From NCBI RefSeq assembly GCF_002575655.3, contig NC_053035.3, positions 95,195,322-95,259,321 of the forward strand: 64,000 nucleotides of DNA, written 5' to 3'. The notes beneath the pieces are model-generated. The model did not search any database. It saw nothing but the letters and a program-made list of their open reading frames with translations, and was not told the origin of the DNA. The position numbers were made by a program, and so were the translations under genes. The DNA is from Aegilops tauschii subsp. strangulata. Its lineage: Eukaryota; Streptophyta; Magnoliopsida; Poales; Poaceae. This document shows, piece after piece, positions 8,854-21,807 of the stretch (position 1 is its first letter; every line of letters starts with the position of its first letter).

Positions 8854-10956
8854 CATGTCTGTACATTCTAGGCTCGTCAAGTTTAACCCAAGTGTTCCGC
8901 GTGTGCAAAACTGGCTTGCACCCGTTGTATGCGAACATAGAGTCTATCACACCCGATCATCACGTGGTGCTCCGAAACGTCAAACTTTCGCAACGGTGCA
9001 CACTTGGGGAGAACACAATTTTATCTTGAAATTTTAGTGAGGGATCACCTTATAATTCTACCGTCGTCCTAAGCAAAATAAGATGCATAAAAGGATTAAC
9101 ATCACATGCAAATCATAAGTGACATGATATGGCCATCATCTTGTGCTTTTGATCTCCATCTTCAAAGCACTGGCATGATCTCCATCATCACTGGCATGAC
9201 ACCATGATCTCCATCATCGTGACACCATCAGGGTTTTCACTCCAACCATGCTTCTACAACTATTGCTACCGCTTAGCGATAAAGTAAATCATTACATAGC
9301 GCTTAATGATCGACACGCAGGTCATACAATAATAAAATACAACCGTATGGCTCCTGCCGGTTATCATATTCATCGACATGCAAATCGTGATAATCTATAC
9401 AAAACATGATCATCTCATACATCAAATATATCTCATCATGTCTTTGGCCATATCATATCACAACATACCATGCAAAAACAAGTTAGACGTCCTCTACTTT
9501 GTTGTTGCATGTTTAACGTGTCTACTATGGGTGACTAGTAAGAACCGTTCTTACCTATGCAAAGACACAAGGTGATATTCAAGTTGCTATTTAACCTTCT
9601 ACAAGGACCACCTTTGTCGAATCCGATTCAACTAAGGTGGGAGAGACAGACACGCGCCAGCCATCTTTATGCAACAAGTTGCATGTCAGTCGGTGGAACC
9701 GGTCTCATGTATGCGGACATGTAAAGTTGGTCCGGGCCGCTTCATCCCACAATACCACTGCATAAAAATAAGACTAGGGAAGGAAGCAATCTTAATATCA
9801 ACGCCCACAAACTCCTTTGTGTTCTACTCGTGGTGTCATCTACGCATAGACCTAGCTCATGATGCCACTGTTGGGGAACGTTGCATGGGAAACAAAAAAT
9901 TTCCTATGCTCACCAAGATCAATCTAGGAGATGACCATCTACGAGAGGAGAGATTGGTTCTACATTCCTTTTAGATCGCTAAGTGGAAGCATTAAGAAAT
10001 GCGGTTGATGTAGTCGAACGTCTTCATGATCCAATCATGATCCGTCCACGAACTCCCGATCAAGTGTCGAACGGACGACACCTCCGATTTTAGCACACGT
10101 GCGGCTCGGCGGCGTCCTCTCCTTCTTGACCCAACAAGCGAGAGAGAGGGGTTAGATGAGATCGGGACCAACACGACGGTATGGTGGTGATGGTGGCAGC
10201 GGAATTCCGGCATGTCTTCGCCAAGCGTGTACCGGTGAAACGTGGGAGGAGTTGGGAGAGGTAACGGGCAAGGGTCCAATGGGGTAGCTGCCCCCAATGC
10301 CTCCCCACCTTTATATAGGCGTGGAGGGGGCTGGTGGTTTGCCCTCCAAGGCCCTAGGGTCATTGGCCAAAGCGGGAGGAAGGAAATCCCTCCTTTCCTT
10401 CCCCATCGATCGCTATCCCCTTTTTAGGGATCCTGATCTTATCCCTTCGGGATATGATACTATTCCTTTTAAGGGAGGATCTTGGTGCGCCTAGACCAGG
10501 GTTGTGGGGACTTTCCCCACTACGCACGTTCATGTGGGTCCCCCATGCAGGTGGGCCCCACTCCGGAACCTTCTAGAACCTTCCCGGTACAATACCGAGA
10601 AAACTCGAACTTTTTCCGGAACCCCGATAACAACTTTCCATATATGAATCTTTACCTCAGGACTATTCCACGACTCCTCGTGACGTCCCTGATCCCATCC
10701 GGGTCTCCGAATAACCTTCGGATTTTCCACTATTAATATCTCAATACTACCCTAGCCCTACCGAACGTTAAGCGTGCGACCCTACGGGTTCGGGAATATA
10801 CAGACATGACCGAGATTCCTCTCCGGTCAATAACCAATAGTGGGACCTGGATGCCCATATTGGTTCCTACATATTCAACGAAGATCTTTATCGGTTGAAC
10901 CACGATGTCAAGGATTCAGCTAATCCTGTATGCAGTTCCCTTTGTCCATCGGTATG
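8854..10956 (-). mobile_element. Old Angela-like Ty1-copia element, 5' part (reversed, truncated)
   Basis: 8854-9868 matches the untranslated region between LTR and gag of the complete Angela element at 56346-57635; both share strings such as CCCGATCATCACGTGGTGCT and CATAGACCTAGCTCATGATG. 9869-10956 is its 5' LTR. The gag-pol part would lie further left, beyond CACTA-2 and CACTA-1, outside the window. The LTR is cut at 10956, where it should continue into ACGTTACTTGCC but joins the unit-A repeat instead. Divergence from the complete copy is high, so this is an older or different subfamily. Confidence 0.8.
9869..10956 (-). repeat. 5' LTR fragment of the old Angela-like element
   Basis: It begins TGTTGGGGAACGTTGC on the plus strand, which is the reverse complement of the LTR's 3' end. 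The adjoining GATGCCAC (9861-9868) is the tRNA-primer site side. About 600 bp of the LTR is missing at the 10956 junction. GC-rich and TATATAGG strings near 10312 match the promoter zone of the Angela LTR. Confidence 0.8.
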
Positions 10957-11280
10957 CACCAAATCAATTATGCTCATATTTGGTAGTAGAGATTGCCCGG
11001 GATTAGATAGAGTTATTTCCATCTTATCTCTAGGAGGTGTCTTGCCCTCCAAGTCTTGTACTCAATATATACTCACCCTCGAGGCTCAATAATACATCCA
11101 TCATATTCGGCAACTATTCCACCAATATGTCTCTCCCTTCTAACACTGAAGCCGACATGTTGCAACATGAATGGTTTTAGAGGTAAAAGCACCGGAGGTC
11201 CATAAACTTGCATGGTGGGTGTTGATTTGGTCTAGAAACTTGCAAAAGTTGATCCCAGCACCCACTAACTTGAAGCTTAG
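10956..11280 (+). repeat. Repeat unit A, left part
   Basis: GCACCAAATCAATTATGCTC and what follows to 11280 is repeated at 33181-33505 with few changes (unit B). The first 200 bp (CTCAATATATACTC, GAGGCTCAATAATACA, ending TTCTAACA) look like the 3' end of a Ty1-copia LTR that I cannot name. The second part includes GGTAAAAGCACCGGAGG and GGTGGGTGTTGATTTGGT. The unit is split at CTTAG (11276-11280) by a solo LTR and resumes at 32552. Confidence 0.85.
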
Positions 11281-12010
11281 TGATAACCCACAAGTATAGG
11301 GGATCGCAACAGTTTTCGAGGGTAGAGTATTCAACCCAAATTTATAGATTCGACACAAGGGGAGCCAAAGAATATTTTTAAGTATTAGCAGTTGAGTTGT
11401 CAATTCAACCACACCTGGAGATTAATTATCTGCAGCAAAGTGATTAGTAGCAGAGTAGTATGATAGTTTTGATAGTAGTGACAACAGCAATAGTAACGGT
11501 AACAGTGATAGCAGTAGTTTTGTAGCAAGTGCAATGGTAATGATAACAGTAGTAACTTAGCAAGAACAATATAGGATAAATTCGTAGGCATTGGATCGGT
11601 AATTTGTTGGATGATATTCATCATGTGATAGTCGTAACCTAGGGCGATACGGCACTAGCTCCAGTTCATAAATATAATGTAGGCATGTATTCCGTAAATA
11701 GTCATACGTGCTTATGGAAAGAACTTGCATGACATATTTTGTCCTACCCTTCCGTGGCAGCGGGGTCCAATTGGAAACTAAGGGATATTAAGGCCTCCTT
11801 CTAATAGAGAACCGGAACAAAGCATTAACACACGGTGAATACATGAACTCCTCAAGCTACGGTCATCACCAGGAGTGGTCCCGACTATTGTCACTCCGGG
11901 GTTGCCGGATCATAACAGGTAGTAGGTGACTATAACTTGCAAGATCGGATCTAGAACATGGATATAATGGTGATAACATAAATGGTGTAGATCTAAAATC
12001 ATGGCACCCA
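11281..12010 (-). repeat. Gypsy solo LTR, reversed, first part
   Basis: It starts TGATAACCCACAAGTATAGG, the reverse complement of the LTR end seen in gypsy-1 at 29551-29570. It is cut at 12010 by the 4.1-kb-LTR element and resumes at 31865. The joined length is about 1.42 kb, a full LTR, with no internal region. CTTAG at 11276-11280 and CTTAG at 32552-32556 form a perfect 5-bp target duplication, so this is a true solo LTR left by recombination between two LTRs. Confidence 0.9.
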
Positions 12011-15000
12011 TGTCACAGCCCTAGAATTTGATTGCAATTAGTTGCATCAGCATCCTTGCAGCATGTTTAAATTCTCTTTAAACTTGAAATGGGGATTAAC
12101 AAACCCTAGCACCCCCTGATAATAACAGGTTCAACTGAAAATTGTCTCAATGAGCCCAAAATGCCCTTCACAAAATGTTCATCATCTTTGGATTGGTCTT
12201 GAACCTCCGCCATAAATAGTGCACATTTTTCTAGGTCATTTGGGGTCACTGAATTAAATCATAAGTATTTGCATTTGGACATTTAAATGCTATAAATATT
12301 TTCAAATGTCCAAATAATTCTAGAAGTATTTGGGAGCTGTTGAGAATAATTCAAATAGTACCCACAATTATTTTCAGGATTTTTACAAGTGTTCTGGTAT
12401 TTTAAATAAACCAGAGAACAAACAACAGAAAAGATAAAAAGAAAACTAGAAAACTAGAGAGAGAGAAACCCACATGGACCTTACCTGGCGGCCCAGCTGT
12501 TGGCCCAGCCCACCAAGGCACCAACCCACCTTGCCAGTCATCTCCTAGCTTCTGCCAGGAGGACAACGCTGTGTCGACGCGCGCACTGGGAGGCCTCCAC
12601 CTCCTGCTTCGTACTGGCGGCCTCCCCTCGAGCCTATCCACGCCTGGAGACTTCGTGCAGCCTCCTCCCTCCTTCCCCACTCCTCTCTGGCTCTCTGCCT
12701 CTCCCCTAGCGCCAAATCCGAGCAACCCCAAGAGAAACCGCCGGCCACCGTTGCTGCCAGTGCGCCCACCGCCATTCCTGTGCCAAACCACCGTGGCCTT
12801 TAGCACCACAGACGAGCACCGCATCTCCACGCCGAATATTGAGTTCCCGGATGCCCTGCAACTGCGCCACCATCGCCGTCTTTGCCGCCTCGGCCGTCGG
12901 ACGTCGTCCTCAAATTAGCCGGCTACGGAGCGTCCCCGCCCTCTCCTTCCTCTCCATTCAAACCCTGATGAGCCCCTGGTAAAGATCCCTTTAATCCCCT
13001 GGCCTTGTATGCTCCCTAGCTAGCTTTCCCACCTTGGCCGAGCGCCACCGTCCGCCATGGCCGGCAAGGTCCGCACTCCCGAGCTCCCCCGCTTACAGCC
13101 GAGCATACCAACGCACTCAGTGCATTTGCAGGAGCCCAAAACATCCAACCTCTGCTCCTACCGTGCTTTGTGGCGTCGTTCGGTCGATGCCCGAACTCCG
13201 GCCACTGCCGCGAGCTCGCTTCCGGCGAGCTCGAGCCACCCTACGCCCTCGTGCGGCCTCCGTTGGATGCGCGCGAGGAAGGGCTACAGCCTGGTGCCCT
13301 TAGCGCGTCGAACCGCTGCCGGAGCAGCGTTTCCGCGAGCGTCCGCCGCGGTTTTGGTCGTCGCCGGCCAAACTCCGGCGGGCTGACATGGCGCTGGCTT
13401 AATTAGGCTGACCACCAGATTAGCACTAACTAATTGACCCCTGGGTCACTGACGTACGGGCCCGGCCTCCTGACAGTTTTAAGTTAGGACAAAAGTTAAC
13501 ACTAATTACGCTGTTATTGAGGTGGGTCACTAACCAGTGGTCCCCACTGGTCAGGTTTGACCTGGCTGACCGTGGTTGACTGCTGATGTCACTATGACAC
13601 ACTGCTGACATCATAAATACATTTGCTGGGATTTTCTTATTTAGAAATAAATCTGAAAATTCCAGAAAATGTTTTAAACTTCAAAAATTCACAGAAATTC
13701 AACCGTAGCTTAGATTGAAATAATTTATATATGAAAAATTATCATAAAAATCCAAAGAATCTTTTTGAACCACTTACAGGCACTGTTTATGACAATTTGA
13801 ATAAATGGCATTTTAAATGTCCCATGTGGAGTTTGAATTTGAACCTAGTGTTCAAACCAACTCCATTTAAATCGTTGCTAGTTGCATTAGCTCAAATCAC
13901 AGCATATTGCCATGTCATGATCATGCATCATATTGTTGCATTGCATTGATGGTGTTCCCTCTTGTTTGCCGGTGTTTGTTCCCTCTCAGTGGACCTAGTT
14001 CCGACGATGAGTTCGATGACACCGATGAAGAGCTATACTATCTTCAGGAGTGCCAGGCAAGCAAAACCCCCTTGTTCATTCCGATACAATCCCACTCTCT
14101 CGCTCCTGCTCTCTTTTATTGCATTAGGACAACAACGATTCATCTGTTACATGATGTGGTAGTTGAACCCCTTTTCCTCTGCATGACATGTCATTGCCAC
14201 AGTAAATAGATGAAACCCACTAGCATGAGTAGGAGTTGTTTGAGCCCTGATGTGCCTACTCATTCATGCTTGTTTGTCATGCCTGCTACTGCTTAGAGTT
14301 GAGTCAGGTCTGATTCATCGGGGATGAATTGGAATGGTGATGGACATGTCCTACTGTGTGTGAGCTAAGTGTGTGAACACGATTTGGTAAAGGTAGCGGT
14401 GAGAGGCCATGTAGGAGTACATGGTGGGTTGTCTCATCGAAACCGTCCTCAGGAACTGAGTTCTGTGTTTGTGATCCATGAATAGCTACTACCACGCATT
14501 GGGCCCGAAACCAATGGACCCTCTCGACTTATTAACCGCCCCTGTCCTCTGTCCAGGAGTTGCAAGTAGTTTCTGGTGTTTGTAGTACGCTGGAGGCCGT
14601 GCGCAGTGCTGCCCCAAGGGGTGGGCTATGATGCGGTAGGCACGTGGCACGGTGTACCGGAAGCCCGTTTGGTGCCTCGGGAACCCTGCACACATCGTTC
14701 GGGGCCGTATGTAGAAACCTCGGCCGGACTCCCTGCGGATGGACCCTGAATAGGCGATAAACCTGGACTAGGGACTTGTGCGGTTAGTCAGGTCGTGGCC
14801 GACACCCTCGCCAGGCTTCCTCTTGAAGGTTGCCGAGATACATGACATGTACATGGCGGTAAGTGGCGAGAGCGTATGTGAAGAAGTACACCCCTGCAGG
14901 GTTATAAATGATCTATTCGAATAGCCGCGTCCGCAGTAAAGGACCTATGGGTTGCCTGTACAGTTCATAGACAAGTGAAAGTGGATACTCTAAAATGTGC

Positions 15001-16120
15001 AAGATAAGCGTGAGTGCTATGGATGGCTTTCTCGTAGGGAGACGGGAGCGGATCCATAGTGGTGTATTGATATGGTGAATATGTGGACTCGTGTGCGCCA
15101 TGTCAAAAGAGTTACTTGCAGTCGTAGTTTAGGATAGCCACCGAGTCAAAGTTGGCTTGCTGCAGTTAAACACCACCACCCCCTTTGTTGATACTGATGC
15201 ATATGTGGATAGTTCTGATGTAAGTCTTGCTGGGTACATTTGTACTCACATTTGCTTAATTTATGTTTTTGCAGAGAGACTTCAGTCTCACTAGTTGTTC
15301 CGCGTGGACTTCGACATTTAGCTTTTTACCTCAGCTACGATCTTGTTCCCTCGGCAGGGTCTTGTATATAGTCAGGCTTCTCAGCCTTTTCATTTGTAGT
15401 TGTCTGTACTCAGACAAGTTAAGCTTCCACTTGTTCTTGTTGCTTGTATGACTTGAATGCTGGGTCATCAGACCCATGTTGGTAATATCTGGCTCTTCGG
15501 AGCCTAATGAATAAATACTTTGAGTTGTAGAGTTTTGTTATGATGCCATGTTGTATTTGCACATATCAAGCATATTGTGTGTATGATTTGAAATGCTTGG
15601 TATGTGTGGGATCCGACAACCTAGTTGTTTATCCTTGGTAGCCTCTCTTACCGGGAAATATCTCCTAGTGCTTCCACTGAGCCATGGTAGCTTGCTACTA
15701 CTCCGAAACACTTAGGCTGGCCGGCATGTGTCCTTCTTCGTTCCTATGTTTGTCCCTTTGGGGAAATGTCATGCGGTGTCTACCGGAGTCCTGTTAGTCT
15801 GCTACAGCCCGGATTCTCTGGAGTCCTGTTAGCCCAGCTGCTACAGCCCGGATTCACTCGCTGATGACCGACACGTTCGTTGCTGGGTCATGTATGTCTG
15901 TCCCTGTAAGTTAGTGCCACTTTAAGTTTACGACTAGTCATGTCGGCCCGGGTTCTCTGTCATATGGATGCTAGCGACACTATCATATACGTGAGCCAAA
16001 AGGCGCAAATGGTCCCAGGCCAGGTAAGGTGGCACCCGTGGGAATACCGTGCGTGAGGCCGCAAAGTGATATGATGTGTTACATGCTAGATCGGTGTGAC
16101 TTAGGATCGGGGTCCTGACA
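12011..16120 (+). repeat. Left LTR (4.1 kb) of the large-LTR gypsy element
   Basis: It starts TGTCACAGCCCTAG and ends GGGGTCCTGACA. The last 2294 bp are repeated at 29571-31864. A GC-rich, CpG-rich zone at about 12480-13400 gives several Pro/Ser/Arg-rich open frames on both strands. I regard these as composition effects, although a captured gene fragment is possible. No TATA box can be assigned with confidence. At 4.1 kb it is far longer than the 1.4-1.7 kb of other LTRs in this window. Confidence 0.85.
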
Positions 16121-16124
16121 GCTT

Positions 16125-16136
16125 TGGTATCAGAGC
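16125..16136 (+). other. Primer-binding site (initiator Met tRNA type)
   Basis: TGGTATCAGAGC lies four bases after the LTR end. It matches the complement of the 3' end of plant initiator methionine tRNA, the usual primer for many plant LTR elements, and fixes the LTR as the 5' one on the plus strand. Confidence 0.85.
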
Positions 16137-17939
16137 CTGACTGCCTGTAGGATTACCAAGCCAAACTGGTCGAAGTCGAGTCTTGAAATGCTTTAGTTAT
16201 ATAAGGGAATTGATTGTGGAAGGGAACGTAAGGCTCTTTTTACTCCTTTACCTTATGCCCTTCTGATCCGAGTCATCTTATCTTTCCTATGGGGTTAAGG
16301 AACTAGGCTTTCTATTCTTTCTATCAGGATCACGTGCTACTAATCTGTAGACTTATAGGATTGATGGATTTAAGCCTCAGTTCAGTTCCTACTACTTCTG
16401 TGTATCGTCAATTGGTCTCAGTACTTTGATATTGTGATGTTCAGTGGTTATGCCACCATTTTGCAGGATGTCTCAAATCTTTTTGAGCATTTACAGCTGT
16501 TATGCTGTCCGAGTCATCCCAGGTTTCTAAATAGTCTGATGCAGTTGCAAATCATTCCTCCATGTTTCCGATGTCTTTTTGGGTCAGATTAAGCACACTA
16601 ATCAGTGAGTTGAGGTACTCTGTTGCCTCGACATATATGTTGGAGTTATTATTATGACCCTAGGTGTCTTAGAGAACCACCTAGTAATCCATCCATGTTT
16701 CGTGTTCACAGTGTGATGATTCTGGCCGTCATTCTCGAAAGCATCCCGTGATGCCTTTTAGTTGGTAGGTATTCTACTCCTGGGTTTTTGAACCCGAGAA
16801 TCACTCTACTTACTTCATGATTGATAGTGTTTGCTAGTTCCTTTAGGATATTAGTCACCTTTGCGATAGACCTCGATGTCCGTGGTATTTCTTTCTTCCA
16901 AATACCATGAACTACTTATGGTAGAAGTTCCTCGTTGAACCAAAGGATCACAATGAGAGTGCTCTTGATGAGTTCTCGATTCTATGTTGTGACTCTGCCA
17001 GTTCTACCTTTCTGCATGGGTTATCCGAAAGAAATATGTTGAACTCGTTCGACATACTAATCTATGCATCCACAACTCAGAAAGTTATATGTTCCTTGAG
17101 TTGTCCCTCATTAGTTGTATTCTGACCTCCGACTATCAATTGATGGTAAGGAGTAGTTGTGCAATCGTGTTCATCAATGCCTATTACTCTTGTGGTCCGT
17201 CAAGCCATTCTATTCCAGAATGACTAGGAGAAACAAACTCCAGTAACTCATCCATATCCAGGATTGGGTCAAAGTAGTTGTACTCCGCGGATCAAATTGT
17301 CAATCCAGCTTTTGTTCTGTTCTACCCTGGAGTATTGCCCTCTTTATGTCAGGATTGTCATAGGAATTGCACCACCTCTTATGAATTCTAGACGTAGTGA
17401 TACCTCTCACCATAACTATTCATTCCTCGGTCCCCGTGTTATTGTAACCGGAATGCCGATAGATGAATCGAGATGTGTGAAATCAATACTTCTAGCAACC
17501 TCGTTGCTTGGTAGCTAAAGGACAATAATTTCATTCCTAGTGTGTTGGTTATTGAATCACCACTCTAAGATTAATCATGCTACCTAGTCCATTTTCCTGG
17601 TGCACTCTTCGATCAATGAGTTTGGACTATGTTAAATTCCTTGCTCTTTCGATCATATCGTCTTGCCCTGAAAAGCAAGATTGTTCTCGAGCTTAGTAAC
17701 ATATAGGTGGTTCGTGATTTTCCAAAAATCTTCTCGGAAGTATTACCAGGTTGACCCCTGACCATTATGGTGAGCTCATGATCAAGTTGGTTTATCCCTC
17801 TAAACCACCCTTTCTCCAAGATTCTGTGTTGGATACCCTGAACTAGTTGGTTGAGCTAAACAACAACTTGGAGAGTTGGAAGATGGAAGCTTGTCCGACT
17901 TAGTTCATCACTAAGGTATATCTTTTTGTGTGTGTGTGT
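16137..17939 (+). other. Decayed internal region of the large-LTR element (gag and protease zone)
   Basis: By position between the primer site and the reverse-transcriptase remnant, this should be leader, gag and protease. All frames are full of stops and I cannot recognise a motif. A short TG dinucleotide run is at 17929-17940. Nothing else is visible. Confidence 0.35.
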
Positions 17940-18960
17940 TGAAGAAAGATGATATCTTCATTGATTGATCCTCGTGATCAGTTGTCGGTGTCATTGTCTT
18001 ATGCGATCTTTGATTTGAGTGTGGGCTATAGTCAAATCAAATCAGAACCAACGATGTTCGTAATGTTGTCTTACTTGCGGTTGTCCCTCGAGCATACACC
18101 ATTATATCTTTTGGGTCTGACCAATGCTATCACCTTGTTCACATGATTGTGGAATTCCATTTATATGGAAACCTAGATGAATTGTTGTTGAGCCCATCGA
18201 CAACATCCTTGTCTTCTCCATGATTATGTTGAACATCAAGCTAGTGTTGGAAACTTTTGTAAGCATTATCTTCGTGTTCCGTTCATGAAGCCTATGTTTG
18301 GATGAAAGAAGTGACTTCCTCAAATTCATGTGCATTTGATGCAAGTTGCCGTCGTGAATTCGAGAAAGTCAATGTTGCTCTTCGGGAATCATCCCAAGTC
18401 AGTCATGCATATGTGCGAAGTATTCTGTGGTTTGGAGACTTGCAACCTTCATTCCATATGTATTCCCTAGCACCCCAAGCCACTGATTGATTTGCTCAAG
18501 GAAAAGGAGTTTGTTGTGTTAATTCTAGATCATGCACAATACTCCAATATCCTCGATGATGGTTCCCCACCTGAACTCAGTAGTGTTTTATTATAAGACT
18601 ACTACGTGGTCATGCTTGTCTTGGACAGCGTGTTCACAGGTTTGTAGCAGAACCAGCTCATGTTTTGGAGCTTGCTATCGTAGTTCATTTCCCGAGAATC
18701 TCCCAACGTCATCTCGTCGGTTTGTGTTGCAAACTTTCTTTTCCAGACATGTTGTCTGAAATATCCTGTTACCAACCAGATCTGAATCTCAGGCAGATAT
18801 GATGGTTGGAACTTTTCCAAGATCTATGATGTAGGTCCCGACAAGGTCGATGTTCTGGCCGACACACCTAGCCGGAAGATCTATTATTGTAGCTTCTTGA
18901 TTAAGCAATTTGACCATCTTCACCATGAGGATCTCGTGCGACTTATTCTAGAAGTTGTTC
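17940..18960 (+). pseudogene. Reverse transcriptase and RNase H remnant of a gypsy element
   Basis: Despite frameshifts and stops, fragments match Ty3-gypsy pol. Near 18007-18048 a frame reads like FDLSVGYSQIK, the conserved palm segment. Near 18110 LGLTNAIT corresponds to FGLTNAP. Near 18185-18215 PIDNILVFS corresponds to the FIDDILVYS catalytic block, with one Asp replaced. Near 18845-18880 KVDVLADTPSRK corresponds to the KANVVADALSRK segment between RNase H and integrase. No integrase is recognisable before the element is cut at 19215. This shows that the parent element was autonomous once. Confidence 0.65.
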
Positions 18961-19215
18961 CTTATGGATCCTTGTCTTCCCGAAGTCTGGCCTATACTTG
19001 ATGGCCAAATTTATGCTTTAAGTATGACCGTGGTATGTAGAACATCAAGGAGAACATTAGAAGCGGAGTGCTAAATGTCTCTCGGTCGATCATCCAGTTT
19101 TTGTTTTCTTAGCATAGCTAAGGACAAATCTGAGAAAGTGTTGTCTTCCTTTGCATCTGCATCGTCCATTGCTACCTCTTGAGCATGCGTTGGTTTTCCC
19201 TTGAAGAGGAAAGGG

Positions 19216-20729
19216 TGATGCGGCAAAGTAGCGTAAGTATTTCCCTCAGTTTTTGAGAACCAAGGTATCAATCCAGTAGGAGGTTACACGCAAGTCGCCT
19301 TGTACCTGCACAAACAAATAAGAACCTTGCAACCAATGCAATAAAGGGGTTGTCAATTCCTTCATGGCCTCTTGCAAAAGTGAGACCTGATAGAGATAAT
19401 AAGATAAATATTTTTGGTATTTTTATTATATAGATTGGAAAGTAAAGATTGCAAAAAAAATAGATCGGAAACTTATATGATGGAAAATAGACCCGGGGGC
19501 CATAGGTTTCACTAGTGGCTTCTCTCAAGATAGCATAATCTACGGTGGGTGAACAAATTACTGTCGAGCAATTGATAGAAAAGCGCATAGTGATGAGAAT
19601 ATCTAGGCATGATCGTGTATATAGGCATCACGTCCGCGACAAGTAGACCGAAACGATTCTGCATCTACTACTATTACTCCACACATCGACCGCTATCCAG
19701 CATGCATCTAGAGTATTAAGTTCATAAGAACAGAGTAACGCATTAGGCAAGATGACATGATGTAAAGGAATAAACTCAAGCAATATGATATAAACCCCAT
19801 CTTTTTAACCTCGATGGCAACAATACAATACGTGCCTTGCTACCCCTATTGTCACTGAGAAAGGAAACCGCAAGATTGAACCCAAAGCTAAGCACTTCTC
19901 CCATTGCAAGAAAGATCAATCTAGTAGGCCAAACCAAACTGATAATTCGAAGAGACTTGCAAAGATAACAAATCATACATATAAGAATTCAGAGAAGAAC
20001 CAAATATTGTTCATAGATAATCTTGATCATAAACCCACAATTCATCGGATCTCGACAAACACACCACAAAAAGAATTACATCGAATAGATCTCCAAGAGA
20101 ATCAAGGAGAACTTTGTATTGAGATCCAAAGAGAGAGAAGAAGCCATCTAGCTAATAACTATGGACCCGAAGGTCTGTGGTAAACTACTCACACATCATC
20201 GGAGAGGCTATGGTGTTGATGTGGAAGCCCTCTGTGATCGATTCCCCCGCGCCGGAAAAGGCCCCAAGATGGGATCTCACGGGTACAGAAGGTTGCGGTT
20301 GTGGAAATAGGGTTTCGTGGTGCTCTCGGATGTTTTCAGGGTACATGAGTATATATAGGCGAAAGAAGTAGGTCGGTGGATCCACGAGGGGCCCATGAGG
20401 GTGGGGGGCCCGCCTACCCCCTCTGGGCGCGCCTCCCTGCCTCATGGCTTCCTCGTTGCTTCCTTGATGTCCACTCCAAGTCTCCTGGATTGTGTTTGTT
20501 CCAAAAATAACTCTCCCGAAGGTTTCATTCCGTTTGGATTCCGTTTGATATTCCTTTTCTACGAAACACTGAAATAGGCAAAAAAACAGCAATTTGCACA
20601 GGGCCTTCGGTTAGTAGGTTAGTCCCAAAAATAATATAAAAGTGCATAATAAAGCCCATTAAACATCCAAAACAGATAATATAATAGCATGGAACAATCA
20701 AAAATTATAGATACGTTGGAGACGTATCA
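19216..20729 (-). repeat. 3' LTR of the truncated reversed gypsy element
   Basis: On the minus strand it starts TGATACGTCTCCAACGTATC and ends TTTGCCGCATCA. It carries a GGGCGCGCC-rich zone (about 20395-20445) followed on the minus strand by TATATA (20350), which is a likely promoter. On the minus strand AAGCTTGGGGATGC, a polypurine tract, directly precedes it. Confidence 0.85.
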
Positions 20730-21800
20730 AGCATCCCCAAGCTTAATTCTTGCTCGTCCTCGAGTAGGTAAATGATAAAAACAGATTTTTTTGATGTGGA
20801 ATGCTACCTAACATAATTTTCTAAGTAATTCTCTTTATTGTGGCATGAATGTTCAGATCCGAAAGATTCAAGACAAAATTTTAATATTGACATAAAAATA
20901 ATAATACTTCAAGCATACTAACTAAGCAATTATGTCTTCTCAAAATAACATGGCCAAAGAAAGCTTATCCCTACGAAATCATATAGTTTGGCAATGCTTC
21001 ATTTTCGTCACACAAAAATGCTCTCATCATGCACAACCCCGATGACAAGTCAAGCAATTGTTTCATACTTTAGTAATCTAAAAAAAATTCAACTTTCACG
21101 CAATACATGAGCGTGAGCCATGGACATAGCACTATGGGTGCAATAGAGTATAATGATGGGGGTTGTGAGGAGAAGACAAAAAGGAGAAAGTCTCACATTG
21201 ACGCGACTAATCAACAGGCTAGGGAGATGCCCTTCAATTGATGTCAATGCAAGGAGTAGGGATTGCCATGCAACGGATGAACTAGAGCTATAAATGTATG
21301 AAAGCTCAACAAAAGAAACTAAGTGGGTGGGCATCCAACTTGCTTGTTCACCAAGACCTAGGGCATTTGAGGAAGCCCATTGTTGGAATATACAAGCCAA
21401 GTTCTATAATGAAAAATTCCCACTATTATATGAAAGTGACAAAACAAGAGACTCTCTATCATAAAGATCATGGTGCTACTTTGAAGCACAAGTGTGGAAA
21501 AAAGGATAGTAGCATTGTCCCTTTATTTATCTTTTTTGGCCTTTTTTTTATTTGGCCTTACTCTTTTTTATTTTTATTTATTTGGGACAATGCTCTATTA
21601 ATGATGATCATCACACTTCTATTTATTTACAACTCAATGATTACAACTCGATACTAGAACAGAATATGACTCTACATGAGTGCCTCCGGCGGTGTACCGG
21701 AATGAGCAATGAATCAAGAGTAACATGTATGATAAATTATGCATGGTGGCTTTGCCACAAATACGATGTACACTACATGATCATGCAAAGCAATATGACT
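19216..21800 (-). mobile_element. Truncated Ty3-gypsy element, reversed (3' LTR plus 3' untranslated part)
   Basis: The 3' LTR lies at 19216-20729 and the polypurine tract at about 20730-20748. From 20749 to about 21800 follows 3' untranslated sequence with no believable ORF. The element is cut near 21800, where the gag of gypsy-1 begins on the other strand. Leftward flank AAGGG (19211-19215) would be the target duplication; the partner is lost. It is a different family from gypsy-1 (LTR starts TGATACGTCTCCAACGTATC). Confidence 0.8.
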
Positions 21801-21807
21801 CTATATT

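Noticed and set aside
12402..13406. Host genes in the GC-rich part of the large LTR
   Set aside because: Overlapping frames on both strands with biased composition, no recognisable domain, and no plausible exon structure.
21298..21657. Plus-strand 119-codon frame
   Set aside because: It lies antisense in the 3' untranslated part of the reversed gypsy element and is not conserved-looking.
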